From Ciborinia camelliae (taxonomy: Eukaryota > Ascomycota > Leotiomycetes > Helotiales > Sclerotiniaceae), in contig JANPYM010000011.1 of NCBI GenBank assembly GCA_025890175.1, forward strand, positions 1,344,299 to 1,408,298: a DNA stretch of 64,000 bases. The letters run 5' to 3'. Below, in pieces: positions 11,908 through 23,665 of this stretch. The first letter of the stretch is position 1; each line of letters begins with the position of its first letter. A model generated the notes under the pieces. The model saw only the letters and a program-made list of their open reading frames with translations. It did not search any database and was not told the origin of the DNA. The translations under genes were made by a program, and so were the position numbers.

Positions 11908-12366
11908 CTACAGAAACTTCGCAATTGTTAGTTCAATTATTGTAAGAAGAATGCAAAAATTGTTGATCGAAGATGGATGAATAAGTTGTTGCAATGTAGA
12001 CAGATGAGATTGTTTAACGGAGGACGAAGTGGCTGATGATCAGAATTCCTGAAGAAGGTGGTCCGAGAAATTTGCAAGTGCAAGGACCAAGGAATCAAAT
12101 CAAACCCAACCAAAACTGTCGGAAGGTGAAGTGAAGGAAGGAAGGAAGGATGGATGGGTGGGTGGATGGATGTATGTATGAGAATCAATCAAGGCGGGAA
12201 GGTGATGAATACGTCGTACGTAGTCGTGATATGAATTGAGATCAAATCAAATGTATCGAGGTGAATATGTATGTAATAATCTTTCCCAATGAATAGAAAA
12301 CTTTATTCGAGAGGGGCAGGAGAAGAGAAGTGATAAAAAAACATTGGGAGAAAAGGATCGACTCAC
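11908..12366 (-). other. Probable 5'UTR intron of the ECM33-like gene
   Basis: On the minus strand a good donor GTGAGT starts at 12366. A branch-like GAACTAAC followed by the acceptor TTTCTGTAG ends at 11908, only 19 bases before the start codon. The sequence upstream of the donor is CAA-rich, like the unstructured leaders of abundant fungal mRNAs. Spliced, it would remove 459 bp from the leader. Confidence 0.5.
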
Positions 12367-15300
12367 CCTTTAATTTGTTGTCGTTGTTGTTGTTGTTGAT
12401 GTTGATGAAGAAGCAGTCGTTATCAACAAATTAATTACTCTTTTCCTTTCCTTTCCGATGATCAAGTGTTGATGTTGATGCTGAGGTTGATGTTGATCTT
12501 CCTTTCCCTTCTCCGATTGTATATGAGATGTGATATTATTGTACGTGAGGTAACGTGTAAGAGAGAAAGATAGATGATAAATCTTAACGACAGTGATGAA
12601 GAGATAGAAACGATGGACGATATAGACAAACTATTTTTGAAGAGAGAGGAGAAGAAAATCGGTTTCAAAAGGAAGTGGCTTTTCTTCAAAAGGGTTGCAG
12701 GCGTAGGAAATGAAATCCAATAATAATTAATAATTGACTATTTAGGAAACTAGGGAACGAGGGAACTAGGAACTAGGAAGGCGGCCGGAGCTTGTCAAGT
12801 GGTATGAGTGAAAAAAAAAGGGGATAACCCTAGCGTGAAAGCTTATGTCCTCTGTGGTAAAAGTACCAGGTACCTTGTTATCCATTAGAGTTAAACTCGA
12901 TTTGATTGGATCAATTCAAACCTTTGGAACTTTTGGGAGCTTTCATTCAATCATGGATGGATTAATTCCGTCCATCTATTATTACCTACTATACCTACCT
13001 AGGTACCTACTTATTATTTGAGCATGGGTTAAAAAAATAACTTTCATTAGGTAGGTACCTACTAGTAGTTTCCATCCATTAGTTCAAATGTTAGGTAGGT
13101 TAGGTTATAATCTACGGGTCGGTGCACAACGGGTACCTTATTATACTTACTAATTAGTATATTATTCAAAGGGAATGACAGTAGTAGCCAAACTAGTAAT
13201 TATTAATAGCCGACTAGCTTCCCTCTTATTCTATTCTAAGTAATAGTTAATCGGGGGGACTCCTGTTCCCTTTTGAGACTAAAACTTTAAAGCCTTCAAT
13301 CATCCGAAAATGTTCTAGAATAAGTAATAAGTAAGTTTACCTCGAGCGATGCTACCTACTTTAAGGCTACTTGCTACTTAGGTATTCTCGGCATGGCATG
13401 GCATTTTGAGGATATTCTAAAATCTGCACCTTTTCTAGATTCTATTACCATGCCATGCCACTTTACTACCTACCTAGTACTGTAGGTGCCTCATCCTTTT
13501 ATGGATCCTGTTCTTTTATGGAGACTCGGAAATGAGTTACGACTTACGAGTAAGTGGAATCAGCACATCGCATATCGATCCAGATTCCATACATAACAGA
13601 AATTCTACATCATCAAAGCTGAAATGACCTTGTTCACCATCGTGATGAACTTGGTACGGTACTTGCACAGATTTGCCTTTTTCCCACTATCGAATCTCGA
13701 ATTGAATGAGGCGGTATCTTCTTCTTAGGTTTGGATCCGATATTCATATCCATATCCATACCCATTGCATAAAGACAAGGGAAGTGAAGGGAATATCAAA
13801 AGTCTCCAGGATACGCGGAAACAACCCCAATGAATTGCTTAAGAAGCTCTCCCTCCCTTTTGGTTGCACGGCAGAAAGGGAGATACATATTAAAAAGGTG
13901 GGTGCACCATACATATCATGATTACAGCCTACTAGATTAGTAGAGGTTTAAGTACCTACCTAGGTAGTTAAATGAATCTAGGTTTTTATCATACTGTACA
14001 TACTGTACATACAGTCTGCACTTATTACTGTATGAACCATTTTATGCTCAAGACTTACAAGTTCCAGCAGATGAATTATACATTAATACTGTTGTCTAAC
14101 TGTGTGACAGCCACCCATTATTGAGGTTGGACGGGGGTTTCAACTTTCAATGGATTATTGATCGCTTGTTTTAGATTGAAAACACTTGAAAGTTAGAGCA
14201 GACTGTTCAGTGCTGCGACTGCTGTCTTATTAGTTTTACATAGAAAACCTTGGAAAAGTATATGGATAATTACGAAATACTTATACGGAATACAGCAGTA
14301 TCTGTATTATTAATGCCCGTACAGTATTGACATTCCAGACCGAAGGAGTTGCAGAATCTATTACTGTATAAGCACCTAGGTTCATTTCCTTAGCTATTGA
14401 AGGAGGCTCCTGTCTTAAGCTAATGTTATACTTATTATTATTCTATGTCTACCGGTACATACCGGTACATACCGGTATTGAATAAATCTTCGATATTTAT
14501 CAACACATGGACTTTACCAGAACAATAATCCAAAAGAACGGCATTGTTAGACAAAGCACCAGTGCTCCCCTCCATCTCGCACAATCCAATGGTTTTCAAA
14601 GGAAACCTCCTCCAAGTGACCTAACCAATTGGAAATCATCCTCATCCTCATCATCTATCATATCATTCACAGTGTTTTGCTTTTTCCCCCTACAAATAAT
14701 AAGCATTCGCAATCATTCTGATGCAGCTTGGTCCAAGTGTTCTAACGTTAGCCAAATTTTAACCAGACCAGAAATACCCCTGAGGTATGAATTGGGATTT
14801 TTAAGTCAAGGTTGGATCCAAGGTTGGATCCAAGGTTGCTGCATTGGTTGATTGGTTGGTACGAGTAGATGGAAATGCTCTTTATAAGTGGAAGTCTCCA
14901 ATTCTTTTCTAGGTATAAGTTGTAACACTCCATTATTTTCCAAGGTTCTCTTGTGTGAGCTCTTTCTGTTAGAGGTTTATTTGATTTTTCAATAATAATG
15001 AATCATGAATCGATGCATCGAAAGCTTGGGCAGTGGGCAGTGGGCAGTGAGTTGTAACTTGAGGACCTAACAACCACGAACGGCGAATTGGAAGTTTTTA
15101 GCATTCCAAGGTTATTAACATGAGCTATCTAACCCAGGTACAGCTTAAGCAACGATCATTTGCTCAGCAAGACGAATTCAAACTATTCAGTAGGTACCTA
15201 GGTAGATATTTTTGAATAAAATCAGACAATCTAAACGGAGCCGTTTTCTCTCTCTCGTGTTACCACTCTAATGAATTTCATTCGCCTCTTCCTTCAACTA

Positions 15301-16048
15301 CCTACATAATATTTATTATACGCGGCTTTGCCCCCCGGCCAGATACGAAGTCTAGGGTTGGATTGTCTTGTCATTCGTTCACATGTTTGTAAAGTTTTTC
15401 TTCGCTGCTTTTCAGGAAGCTCAAATCCATGTGGACGTGGGATGTGGGATGTGGACGTTTGGATGTAACTGATCTCCGTACGGTTCACCTAACTAACACC
15501 ACCATGCCACGGGCGCGGCCAGAGTTTCATTGGAAGTTGGAACATTATTGAAGATATCCTTTTCAAAATATACCTACTCATCTCAGCCACAATAATAATT
15601 TAACAAGGTTGTGGCTTAGAACCATTCATCCTCATCCTCATCCTCTTCATATCGTGTACAGTTGTACTGGCATCAACATCGACATCGACATCGACATATC
15701 CAACAAACAATTCCAACACATCTACGAAATCTCTACCAAACAAAATCAAATCCGTATGCGTTCGTACGCGTTGTGATGACGATTCCCTTTGGGCCTTGGC
15801 TCCACAAACAAACATTAGATCAATGGCAGATAAAAATAACCCACCCTCCACACGATCACCCCTGTTAGACAACCGATCGATTTCTGATTATTCCTGTACA
15901 GTGTACATCGATTTGAAAACCTTGCAAATAATGAAGAGATAAGCCTTTCTGCCTTCAACGAATCCCCTTCTTCTCGACGAGATATCGAGATATGGGGGGA
16001 TGAATGGGGGTTGTTGCGGACTCGAAGATCTCTGAAAGTTATCAACAT

Positions 16049-16150
16049 GTAGTTAGTTTCGAACTGTAGTTAGTTTCGAACTGTAGTTAGTTTCGAACTG
16101 TAGTTAGTTTCGAACTGTAGTTAGTTTCGAACTGTAGTTAGTTTCGAACT
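16049..16150 (+). repeat. Six perfect copies of a 17-bp tandem repeat
   Basis: The unit GTAGTTAGTTTCGAACT is repeated exactly six times with no mismatch over 102 bp, and then diverges (GTAAGTACC). Each unit contains a TTCGAA palindrome, so TTCGAA sites recur every 17 bp, about 1.6 helical turns. Confidence 0.95.
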
Positions 16151-17055
16151 GTAAGTACCTACCTATGAAAAGAACGCTTTTGTCTGTTCCTCTACTCTAT
16201 CGGGTATGTGCGGACGGAGGAAAGTAGGTGGCTTGAGAGATTTTGATGCCGGTGGGCCCGATTTACGTACCACACGTGATGCAGGTACACGCATACACGC
16301 AACGCGGTGACGGATGGGAGTACATACACCACAGATATGTAGGGAGTATGATGTATCATGGAGATCTTCGACTGGTCATTTGTACTAAAGATATAGCTAG
16401 CGAAGCCAGCCAGTGGAGAGAGGCGAGTGTCTATACCGACGGGCTGGAATTCTATATATACATACATACAGTACCTATGAAGTATGAACATGTCGTGGGC
16501 ACTCGAGGAACCACTCCATCACTTGATGTCCACACCATTTGGTATACGAGAGGGAATACATGAGAGAGGTCACAACAGATGTACAAGACGTATGTACATA
16601 TCATGTGCTCTCATACAGCGGACATATCATATGATCTCTCGCATACTTAGAGTACGTACATACATACATACATACATACATACAGTAGGTACTTACAGTA
16701 CCTCCCTACCTACCTACGCACAGCGGAGATGGAGAAAATTCCCGCATGAGATGTTTTTTCTCCCGCGCAGGCTTTTTCCATGTCGTGTCGTTATAATATG
16801 ACATGACTTTCAGGTCATGATTGTCCGAAAAGTTTTTTCTCTCTCTCATCTCGCGGGTGTCTGGAGCTCGGTTCGATCTGTCTGCTTGCCTGTCTATCCG
16901 TGAGCATTGCTTGCAATGTCATTTCATGTCATGCCATGTCATGACAACAAAGTCCATGCCATGTACACACGCCATGCTCAACACCCTTTCAACCTTTTTT
17001 CTTTCTTTCTTTCTCTTTTTCATTCGCACGTGGGGCTGATTGATTCGTTTCAACG

Positions 17056-17086
17056 TGACGTGAAGTGACGTGACGTGTCGTGACGT
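17056..17086. promoter_or_regulatory. Cluster of four TGACGT (ATF/CREB-type) sites
   Basis: TGACGT occurs at 17056, 17066, 17071 and 17081. TGACGT is the half-site bound by Atf1/CREB-like bZIP factors. Whether it acts on a distant promoter such as ECM33 is unknown. Confidence 0.5.
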
Positions 17087-17876
17087 ATTCGCCTACATAT
17101 CCGTGGTGCATTGGAATTTCTTTTTTTTTTAGCTCTGCTTCTACATACATACATACTTCTGTTGTTGCTGTATCAAATCGACCGTTTACCCACTCGGTGA
17201 GGTGAGGTACGGTGCGGTGCGTGCGGTGGCTAAACATGCGATAGTTGCGGGAAAAACGGCTCGCGGGAAAACTCTGTTGGGCCATTTGGTCGCCCAATGG
17301 TGGTGCGTGGCTTAGCTACGCAATGCCCACTGAAAACGTTCGAGAGAGAGGGATGGATGGATGGATGGCTGTACATACCGGTAGTCCGGTGTGGCGAATT
17401 TGTGAATTTGTACGTGAAATCGGGTTTGCTGGACGCTTTGATGTGAAGTTTATTTAGGGGTCGTGTTTGGGCGATGAGGGGAATTTGGTATCTGAGCATT
17501 GTGTGGTACACGTCTGGGTGGGGTGGGGTGTGAAGGGAAGTTATTGAGGAGTTGTATGTGGTGCAGTGGAGTTCGTATTGGGAGCTATGCGATTCAAGTC
17601 CTTGGATGGGCATATCAAAAATAGATGCTATTTTTCTAGAATATCTTGTGTGTGATCAATCTCTGGTGTCTGTTTTTCCCTGATTCCATGTCCTGACTCC
17701 TGTGTGCATATATCATAAATCATCTATAAGAAACATCGTTTACCATTCACCATTAACCTTCCATCCATCTCCATCCCTATTCCCATCTACCTCCATCCAT
17801 GCATCTATTCCCTCTTCACGATAACCATAGCCCATCCTACCCTATACATGCACACGTGCAAACCCATCATCAAAGA

Positions 17877-19723
17877 TCAAGAATATTCCTCAAGAGTAGT
17901 GACATCCGTATCTTCCACTCGCCACATATACCACATGAATATACTTCTAGAGTTGGTGTTAGTTCCCAAGTTGTGGTTTGAGATCAGCCTAGATTTGACT
18001 TGCTTGGGGGTGAAAGGGAAAGGGGAATGGGATTGAGAAGATGAGAGGAGAGGAGAGGAGGGATGAGCTAAGAATGGGAGGTTGAATCAAATTGCTTGGA
18101 TCTTGAAAGTTCGCACTGAAACTCTTCAGATGAGTGATCTTTAGATTTAGATTTAAGGATATGGCTGATGGTGATACTGTAGGCGTAGGGAAACAAGTGG
18201 GAAGACTATGAGATGACTGAGAGTATGATAGGATGAATGGGAGTTGTAGAGTTGTGAGAAGACGAATGGAGATGAAGAAAAATATTTCGAAAAGAAAAGA
18301 AAACCCACCTATAAGGACTAAACTTCGCCGCCATATCCTCCATTTCCTTCTCCTGCATATACTTCCACTTTCCACCCCCTTTGGCCCCCTTCCCCGCCTT
18401 CTTTAATTTCTCCACATCTCTACCGATTAGCGCAGCCATTCCTCGCTGAACCCCTAGATCTCCGGTGCTGAAGACATCTAGACGCTTGAGAGCAAAACAG
18501 GCAAACATTTCGACGCTCCATTTGCCGAGACCTCGCACTTGGATTAGGGAGGCGAGAACTTCTTCGTAGGAGGCGGTGAGAAGGAAGGGGGTGGTTAGAT
18601 CGCCATTTGTGAATTTGAGCGCGAGTCCGTGGATGTATTCGGCCTTTCGCTGGGAGAGACCCGCGGTCCGGACTAGGTGTGTTAATGAGGAGGGAGGTAG
18701 GGGTTGAGATGCAGATAGAGCGAACATGGAGATAAGAGATGTAGAAGGCAGAGACAAGAAATTGGTAAGAGATTATGCTTACGATGAGGTATGTCGGTAG
18801 CTACAATAGAGGAGGGGGTTGGGAATGTATGAGTAGATGGATCTGAATCAGATTGGTTGAAGAGAGCTACAAATTTAGCTTTGATGGATTTGGCCGCCGC
18901 ACCGGAGACCTGACTATGTGTCAAATCTATGGACATTTCAAGAAACCACGATTGGTTTCAACAAATCTCCTACCTGCTGCGATATAATTCCACTAACCAA
19001 GGCCTTGAATGGCTCAATTTCCTCAGCTAACCCCTCGACGGAAAATATTCGACATGGATGTTTCTCAATAACTGGCTTTAACTTGGGTTCAACTTTGATC
19101 AAGTGCTCTATAGCTTTGTCCAAAATATCGGAGGTTGATACTTTGACTGCTGGTGGTTTTGATGGAGATACTTCATCCATGGATTTGTTGGCAACGAGCC
19201 GATGAGTTTCGGGTGTTATCAAGGGAGCATTTGTTCCATTGAGGACTGCGAGACGATCAATGGGGGCAAGAGGTGGATCATCAATATCCATATAAGGACT
19301 GGACATTGATCCGATAGCTGCGGGGGTTGGGGTCACTGGAGGTGGAAGTATTGGAGAGGTTTTCTTTTTCTTTGGAGTTGATGGACTTTCATCTTTGGCG
19401 GATGGAGAATCGGAAGATTCTTTTGGAGCAGCTTTCTCCCTCTTAGGAGTTGGAATTAGAGGCGGTAATGAAGCATCGGATGATTCTGGAGATGCAGCCT
19501 TTCTCTTCTTGGGGTTTGAAATTATAGGAGGCAATGAAGAATCCGATGCTTCTGAAGATATAGCCTTTCTCTTCCTGCCTACTTTAACCTTAGATCCTCC
19601 TGAGGGGCCATCTCCATCAATAGCCCTGGAGCCTCTTGTCACAGGAGTAGCGGATGCAGTTTCAGATGATCTTTCGGAAATGCGAGGGGCTGCACTTAAA
19701 CGAGCGGATCTTCTTGTAGACAT
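17877..19723 (-). CDS. MAG1: DNA-3-methyladenine glycosylase II, HhH-GPD family
   Basis: Base-excision repair enzyme that removes alkylated purines, in the yeast MAG1/E. coli AlkA family. Exons 19723-18974, 18909-18783, 18672-18309 and 17946-17877 give 436 aa. The first ~190 residues are a basic, Ser/Pro-rich, probably disordered and nuclear region with repeated blocks (KRKAISSEASDSSLPP, KRKAASPESSDASLPP, KREKAAPKESSDSPS). The catalytic part begins at ALVSGIISQQ and continues with LRTAGLSQRKAEYIHGLA, the helix-hairpin-helix VRGLGKWSVEM and the catalytic-Asp block FSTGDLGVQRGM. The final exon, beyond a long 362-bp intron, encodes YRSIFMWYMWRVED, the family's C-terminal helix. Junctions restore known family blocks. 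Divergent from MNN9. Confidence 0.92.
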
Positions 19724-20804
19724 TATGAAATATTTTGATGATTGTAAAGAAAAGTATCTTGATGATAAAAGAGTAGTTTTGAATGAAACAACCCGCTGTA
19801 GCCTAAATACCAAATTGTAAGCAAGATACTTCAACTACCAATACAATGAATGATTGTATAACATATAATGTATTAGTGATCTGATCATTACTTCAGTGTA
19901 ATAGCTACCCGTATATTATTCATTCTTTTATAGACTCAGACTTATAAACCCAAAAAAAACACGGGAGGAAATTATGAATTATGAACATCAGATGATTATG
20001 AACCTATACCCATGTCCCACATCTCCCGTCTTAGAAGATAACAATTTCACGTGATGACTCCTTTTCCGCCAGGTAATCAGACAAAGGCGATTCGGTTTAT
20101 GGAAATCTATAAATTGGTGGTATATAAAATAAATTAATATAGACATTGGCAAACGTAGCGCAACGTAAGCTCCCGTCATTCAATAAACCTAATATTAAGA
20201 GTACAGTACACGAATCAGATCGTATTTATTGCATGTAAGAAAACTTTCAAGATTTGGTTGATTGATACGGGAGTGGTGAATGATATCAAAATTCATACAC
20301 TTGAATAATATAAATATAAATATAAATAAATATATAAAATATATAATTATTATGAAAATGTATCATCAATAGGTAATCGTATCGTATATCGTATTTTCTC
20401 CTCGATCTCAATCTCAAGAATCGATGTGTCTTGTCCTTTCTGTGGAGTTCCCCTCAAACTTCAGATACCTCCAGCAGCCATCAGCCAGCTACCTTACCTA
20501 CCTACCTACTCTAGATCATTATTTACGAGGTCTAGTTCCTCTCTTTTCATTCGCTTAGGGAGTCTTGGCATAATTTCTACATTTCGTGTAGGACCCTCGA
20601 GGCCACTGAACGGATCTCCCTGCCACTCGCGACCTCCCAACTTCTTCAAATCCACCAAACTCTCTGATTTTAGCCCGAAAGAGCTTGCGATCTCATCCTC
20701 TCTCGTAACGGAATCTTCGAGCGCTTTTACTTCTACATCTGCGAGGACGAATTGATACTAGATAATTTTTGTACTGGTGGGTTTGAAGCCACAGGGGTTT
20801 CGCC
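19724..20804. promoter_or_regulatory. Divergent intergenic region MAG1 / MNN9
   Basis: 1.08 kb between two divergent start codons. AT-rich around 20,280-20,370, with a TACC repeat at 20495-20510. Immediately upstream of MAG1, 37 further codons stay open to a TTG at 19834, just after a stop codon. No separate gene recognised. Confidence 0.5.
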
Positions 20805-22301
20805 ATGTTGGGTCCTAAGGGTGGCATTAATTGGAAAGCTACAAAGGCACAATTACCGCCTGTGAGAGCGATATGGGCATTTCTCACAAGGACGCGATTT
20901 TTACTGTGCGTAGCGTTGGCCGGTGTTGTTGTATTGTTATGGAGAGGGATTAGCACTTCAGCACAGGAGATGCAAAGGTAAGCACTTTCTTATGGCCAAT
21001 CAGTAATTGCCATGCAGTATGAGCAACACTGACTTTGTAACGTTTCTAAAGGTATTATTGTTGGGGACCTTCGAAACCGCCGATGCAAATGACATTGAAT
21101 GAACAAGCCGACTGGAACGCGCATTTACAAACACCAGTTATTTTCAACCATCATGAGGCAGTGGTAGTTAATTCTAGCACCATCAAAAGCGTCGACCTCA
21201 ATCCCATACGATCTACTACGAAGGCTGTTGCGAACGAAGAACGAATCTTGATTTTGACCCCTCTCCGAGATGCCGCGTCATATTTGCCAAAGTACTTCGA
21301 TTTACTGTCACTCTTGTCATACCCACATCATTTGATAGATCTTGCTTTCTTGGTTGGCGATTCATCCGATGATACTCTTGCTGTGCTTGCTGCAGAGCTC
21401 GACAGAATTCAGGATGGAAAGGAAACTGCAGCCTTTAACAGTGCTTTGATTGTCCAGAAAGATTTCGGCGCGGTTTCTGGTCAAACCGTCGAGGAACGTC
21501 ATGCATATGCGGCACAAGCACCCAGAAGAAAAATCATGGCCCGTGCTAGGAACTACCTTTTGGCTACGGCATTGAAACCGGAGCATTCGTGGGTATACTG
21601 GAGAGATGCCGATATCGTCGATAGCCCCGAGAAGATCATCGAGGACTTCATTGCCCACGATAGAGACATCATTGTACCAAGTATGGAAATCCCTACTTTC
21701 GGATGATTTGTTACAATCACTGACTTTGGCAGATGTCTGGTTCCACAGATACCACGACGGAGTGGATATTGAGGGTCGATGTAAGTCTAGACCATGCATG
21801 GAAGCATATGATAAATTGCTAATTATCTACAGTTGATTACAACTCATGGATCGAGTCGGATAAAGCACTTAAGATGGCCTCAAAGCTTGATAAGGACACA
21901 GTTATTGTAGAGGGTATGTTGCTCGAGCAAAGAAATTTGTTGCACGATACTGATAGTTCTGCAGGTTATAAAGAATTCGATACTGGCCGTACTTACATGG
22001 CTTTGATGGGTAACTGGAGAGAAAACAAGGACGAGGAAGTTAAGCTGGATGGTATTGGCGGTGTCAACATTATTGTGAAGGCAGATGTCCATAGATCAGG
22101 TAATTATATCAGACATGTCGAAAAGGCCTGAAGACTGACGAATCTATAGGAATCAACTTTCCAGCTTACGCATTCGAAAACCAAGCCGAGACTGAAGGTT
22201 TCGCAAAAATGGCCAAGAGAGCAGGGTATGAGGTAATTGGATTACCCAACTATGTGGTCTGGCACATGGACACGGAGGAGAAGCCTGGTAACAACAACTG
22301 A
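20805..22301 (+). CDS. MNN9: Golgi alpha-1,6-mannosyltransferase subunit, MNN9/GT62 family
   Basis: Type II Golgi membrane protein of glycosyltransferase family 62 (MNN9/ANP1/VAN1), which extends the N-glycan mannan backbone in the M-Pol complexes. Six exons: 20805-20977, 21052-21680, 21733-21780, 21833-21913, 21965-22099 and 22150-22301, 405 aa. A short cytosolic N-terminus is followed by a membrane anchor (FLLCVALAGVVVLLW, about residues 33-47). ILILTPLRDAASYLPKYF opens the catalytic domain, and the DxD metal motif is in YWRDADIVDSPEKI. Later family blocks are NVWFHRYHDGVDIEGRFDY, GGVNIIVKADVHRSG and GYEVIGLPNYVVWHMDTEE. The last two exons also occur in the duplicated copy after the N gap. 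This copy is the complete one. Confidence 0.94.
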
Positions 22302-23655
22302 GATGCCACTGTATTGAGGAATTCGTTCGGTCACGTCTTAATGCATATACGGAGTTTTTTAACTGAGAAAGAGAAGATTTTGTATGATTGGATTCGGAGG
22401 GGAATCCGACATCCAGAAAGGAGGAAAAAATGATTCCCCATCTACCCAAGTCGAAGGGGGGTTAAACCTTCGAGTTTCTTGTACCGAATTTTTTTTCATT
22501 CTGGGGGTTGGGGAGTTTGATCATTTTCATGAATGAAGATACGGGCTTGATAACAAGCATGGTGCAAGGGCAGCATACCACTGTAATAGAAATGTCCTAA
22601 TTGTGATTTGTTTATTCAAGAAGGTTTTACGTCTCTGGTGTGGTGTGCTGGTCTATTGGTTCACTGGATGAAAGAGGAAAGAATGGGAAGGTGGGGATAT
22701 AATGAGAATGAGAATGAGGATGAGAGTGCGGCTGGGATGATGGAAGTTGTGAAATGTGTAGATGTGGGAGCGTGTAAATGTTCTACGGATACCTATGGAT
22801 AATGGATAATGGATCGGTGGGTGGGTGGGTGGGTGATTTTGGGAAGTTTGGGAAGTTCGGGAACGGTAATAGATAGCGTAGCTTTGTAAATGGAAGGAGG
22901 TCCTTGCTCATCTCATCTTTGTTTCGTTTCTTTTTGTCTCCTGTGTTATGTACTTGAGTTTTTGCATGGGGTTTTGCTTGGGATGGGAATGGGAATGGCA
23001 AGCGAGTGGGTGGACTGGGCATCTTATGAAGAAGGGTTGGGGTATGGGATATGGGCTATGAGAAATGGGATATGGGCTATGGGAAATGGAGAAAGAGGGA
23101 AGAGATGAGGAGGGCGGAGGTGAAGAAGTTTACGAGAATGTAATTCTTCAGCAAGCAGGTGTTTTCAGGGGAGCATACCTGTGATGCACGCCCGGCTAAT
23201 TTACGAAGAGAGTTGATGGTTCAAAGATTCGACTCTGGAGATTCGATAGTATGCGTTAGCATTTGGTTCATGCTTTGGTCTACGGGTTGAATAGTTTCTT
23301 GTAAGTTGGACACCCCTTTTCTTCTTGAACGCCCTGCTATGTGTGTATCAAAGCGAGACTGAACATCAGCTTATCACGGCCCTCATATTTGCGTACAAAT
23401 CATCACCGACTTCTGATAATTTTACTAGGCAAGCCAATGTTTCCATTGCCTTAGCAGCCAGGTTCGTATATCTGTTGCTCTTTCCCGTCACACGTCGAAG
23501 TAATCGAAAATATCCCTTGCTGAAAATCGGAGGTCCTGATATCTTGAGAGCAATCAATCCAAGGTTCCGGTTCCCTAAACTGGCTCCAGAATCCAGCTCA
23601 GCTATCTAGAAATCGGGCTTGTAGAACGTATGACATCCCTTTCTCGGAAATTGTC
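21958..23655 (+). repeat. Exact 1,698-bp duplication, left copy
   Basis: This stretch is repeated after the run of N at 23666-25363 with the same length and a constant offset of 1,708. Every segment I compared is identical, including a GGTG microsatellite. It begins in MNN9 intron 4 and covers exons 5-6 and downstream DNA. Most likely two overlapping contig ends that were not merged. Confidence 0.95.
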
Positions 23656-23665
23656 NNNNNNNNNN
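23656..23665. other. Assembly gap of ten N
   Basis: Ten undetermined bases, the conventional size of a placeholder gap. It lies exactly between the two identical 1,698-bp copies. Confidence 0.98.

Larger units (their letters stand above)
12367..17876. other. Long non-coding, repeat-rich region upstream of ECM33
   Basis: About 5.5 kb without a credible protein gene. The left part is the leader and promoter of the ECM33-like gene. Contents: inverted GGCATGGCATGG / CCATGCCATGCC arms near 13391 and 13449; many TAGGTACCTA-type motifs (13000-13500, 13960, 15190); three ACCGGTACAT-type repeats near 14453-14478; a GGGCAGT triplet near 15030; a six-copy 17-bp array at 16049-16150; TACA/TACC microsatellites near 16650-16710; a TGACGT cluster at 17056-17086; and CATGTCATG-type repeats near 16915-16945. 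Frames of 60-130 codons occur on both strands but have no domain, codon or splice support. Confidence 0.6.

Noticed and set aside
16192..17613. Frames of about 70-127 codons on both strands in the gene desert
   Set aside because: Composed of repeat translations (His/Tyr/Thr-rich), overlapping on opposite strands, with no splice or domain support.
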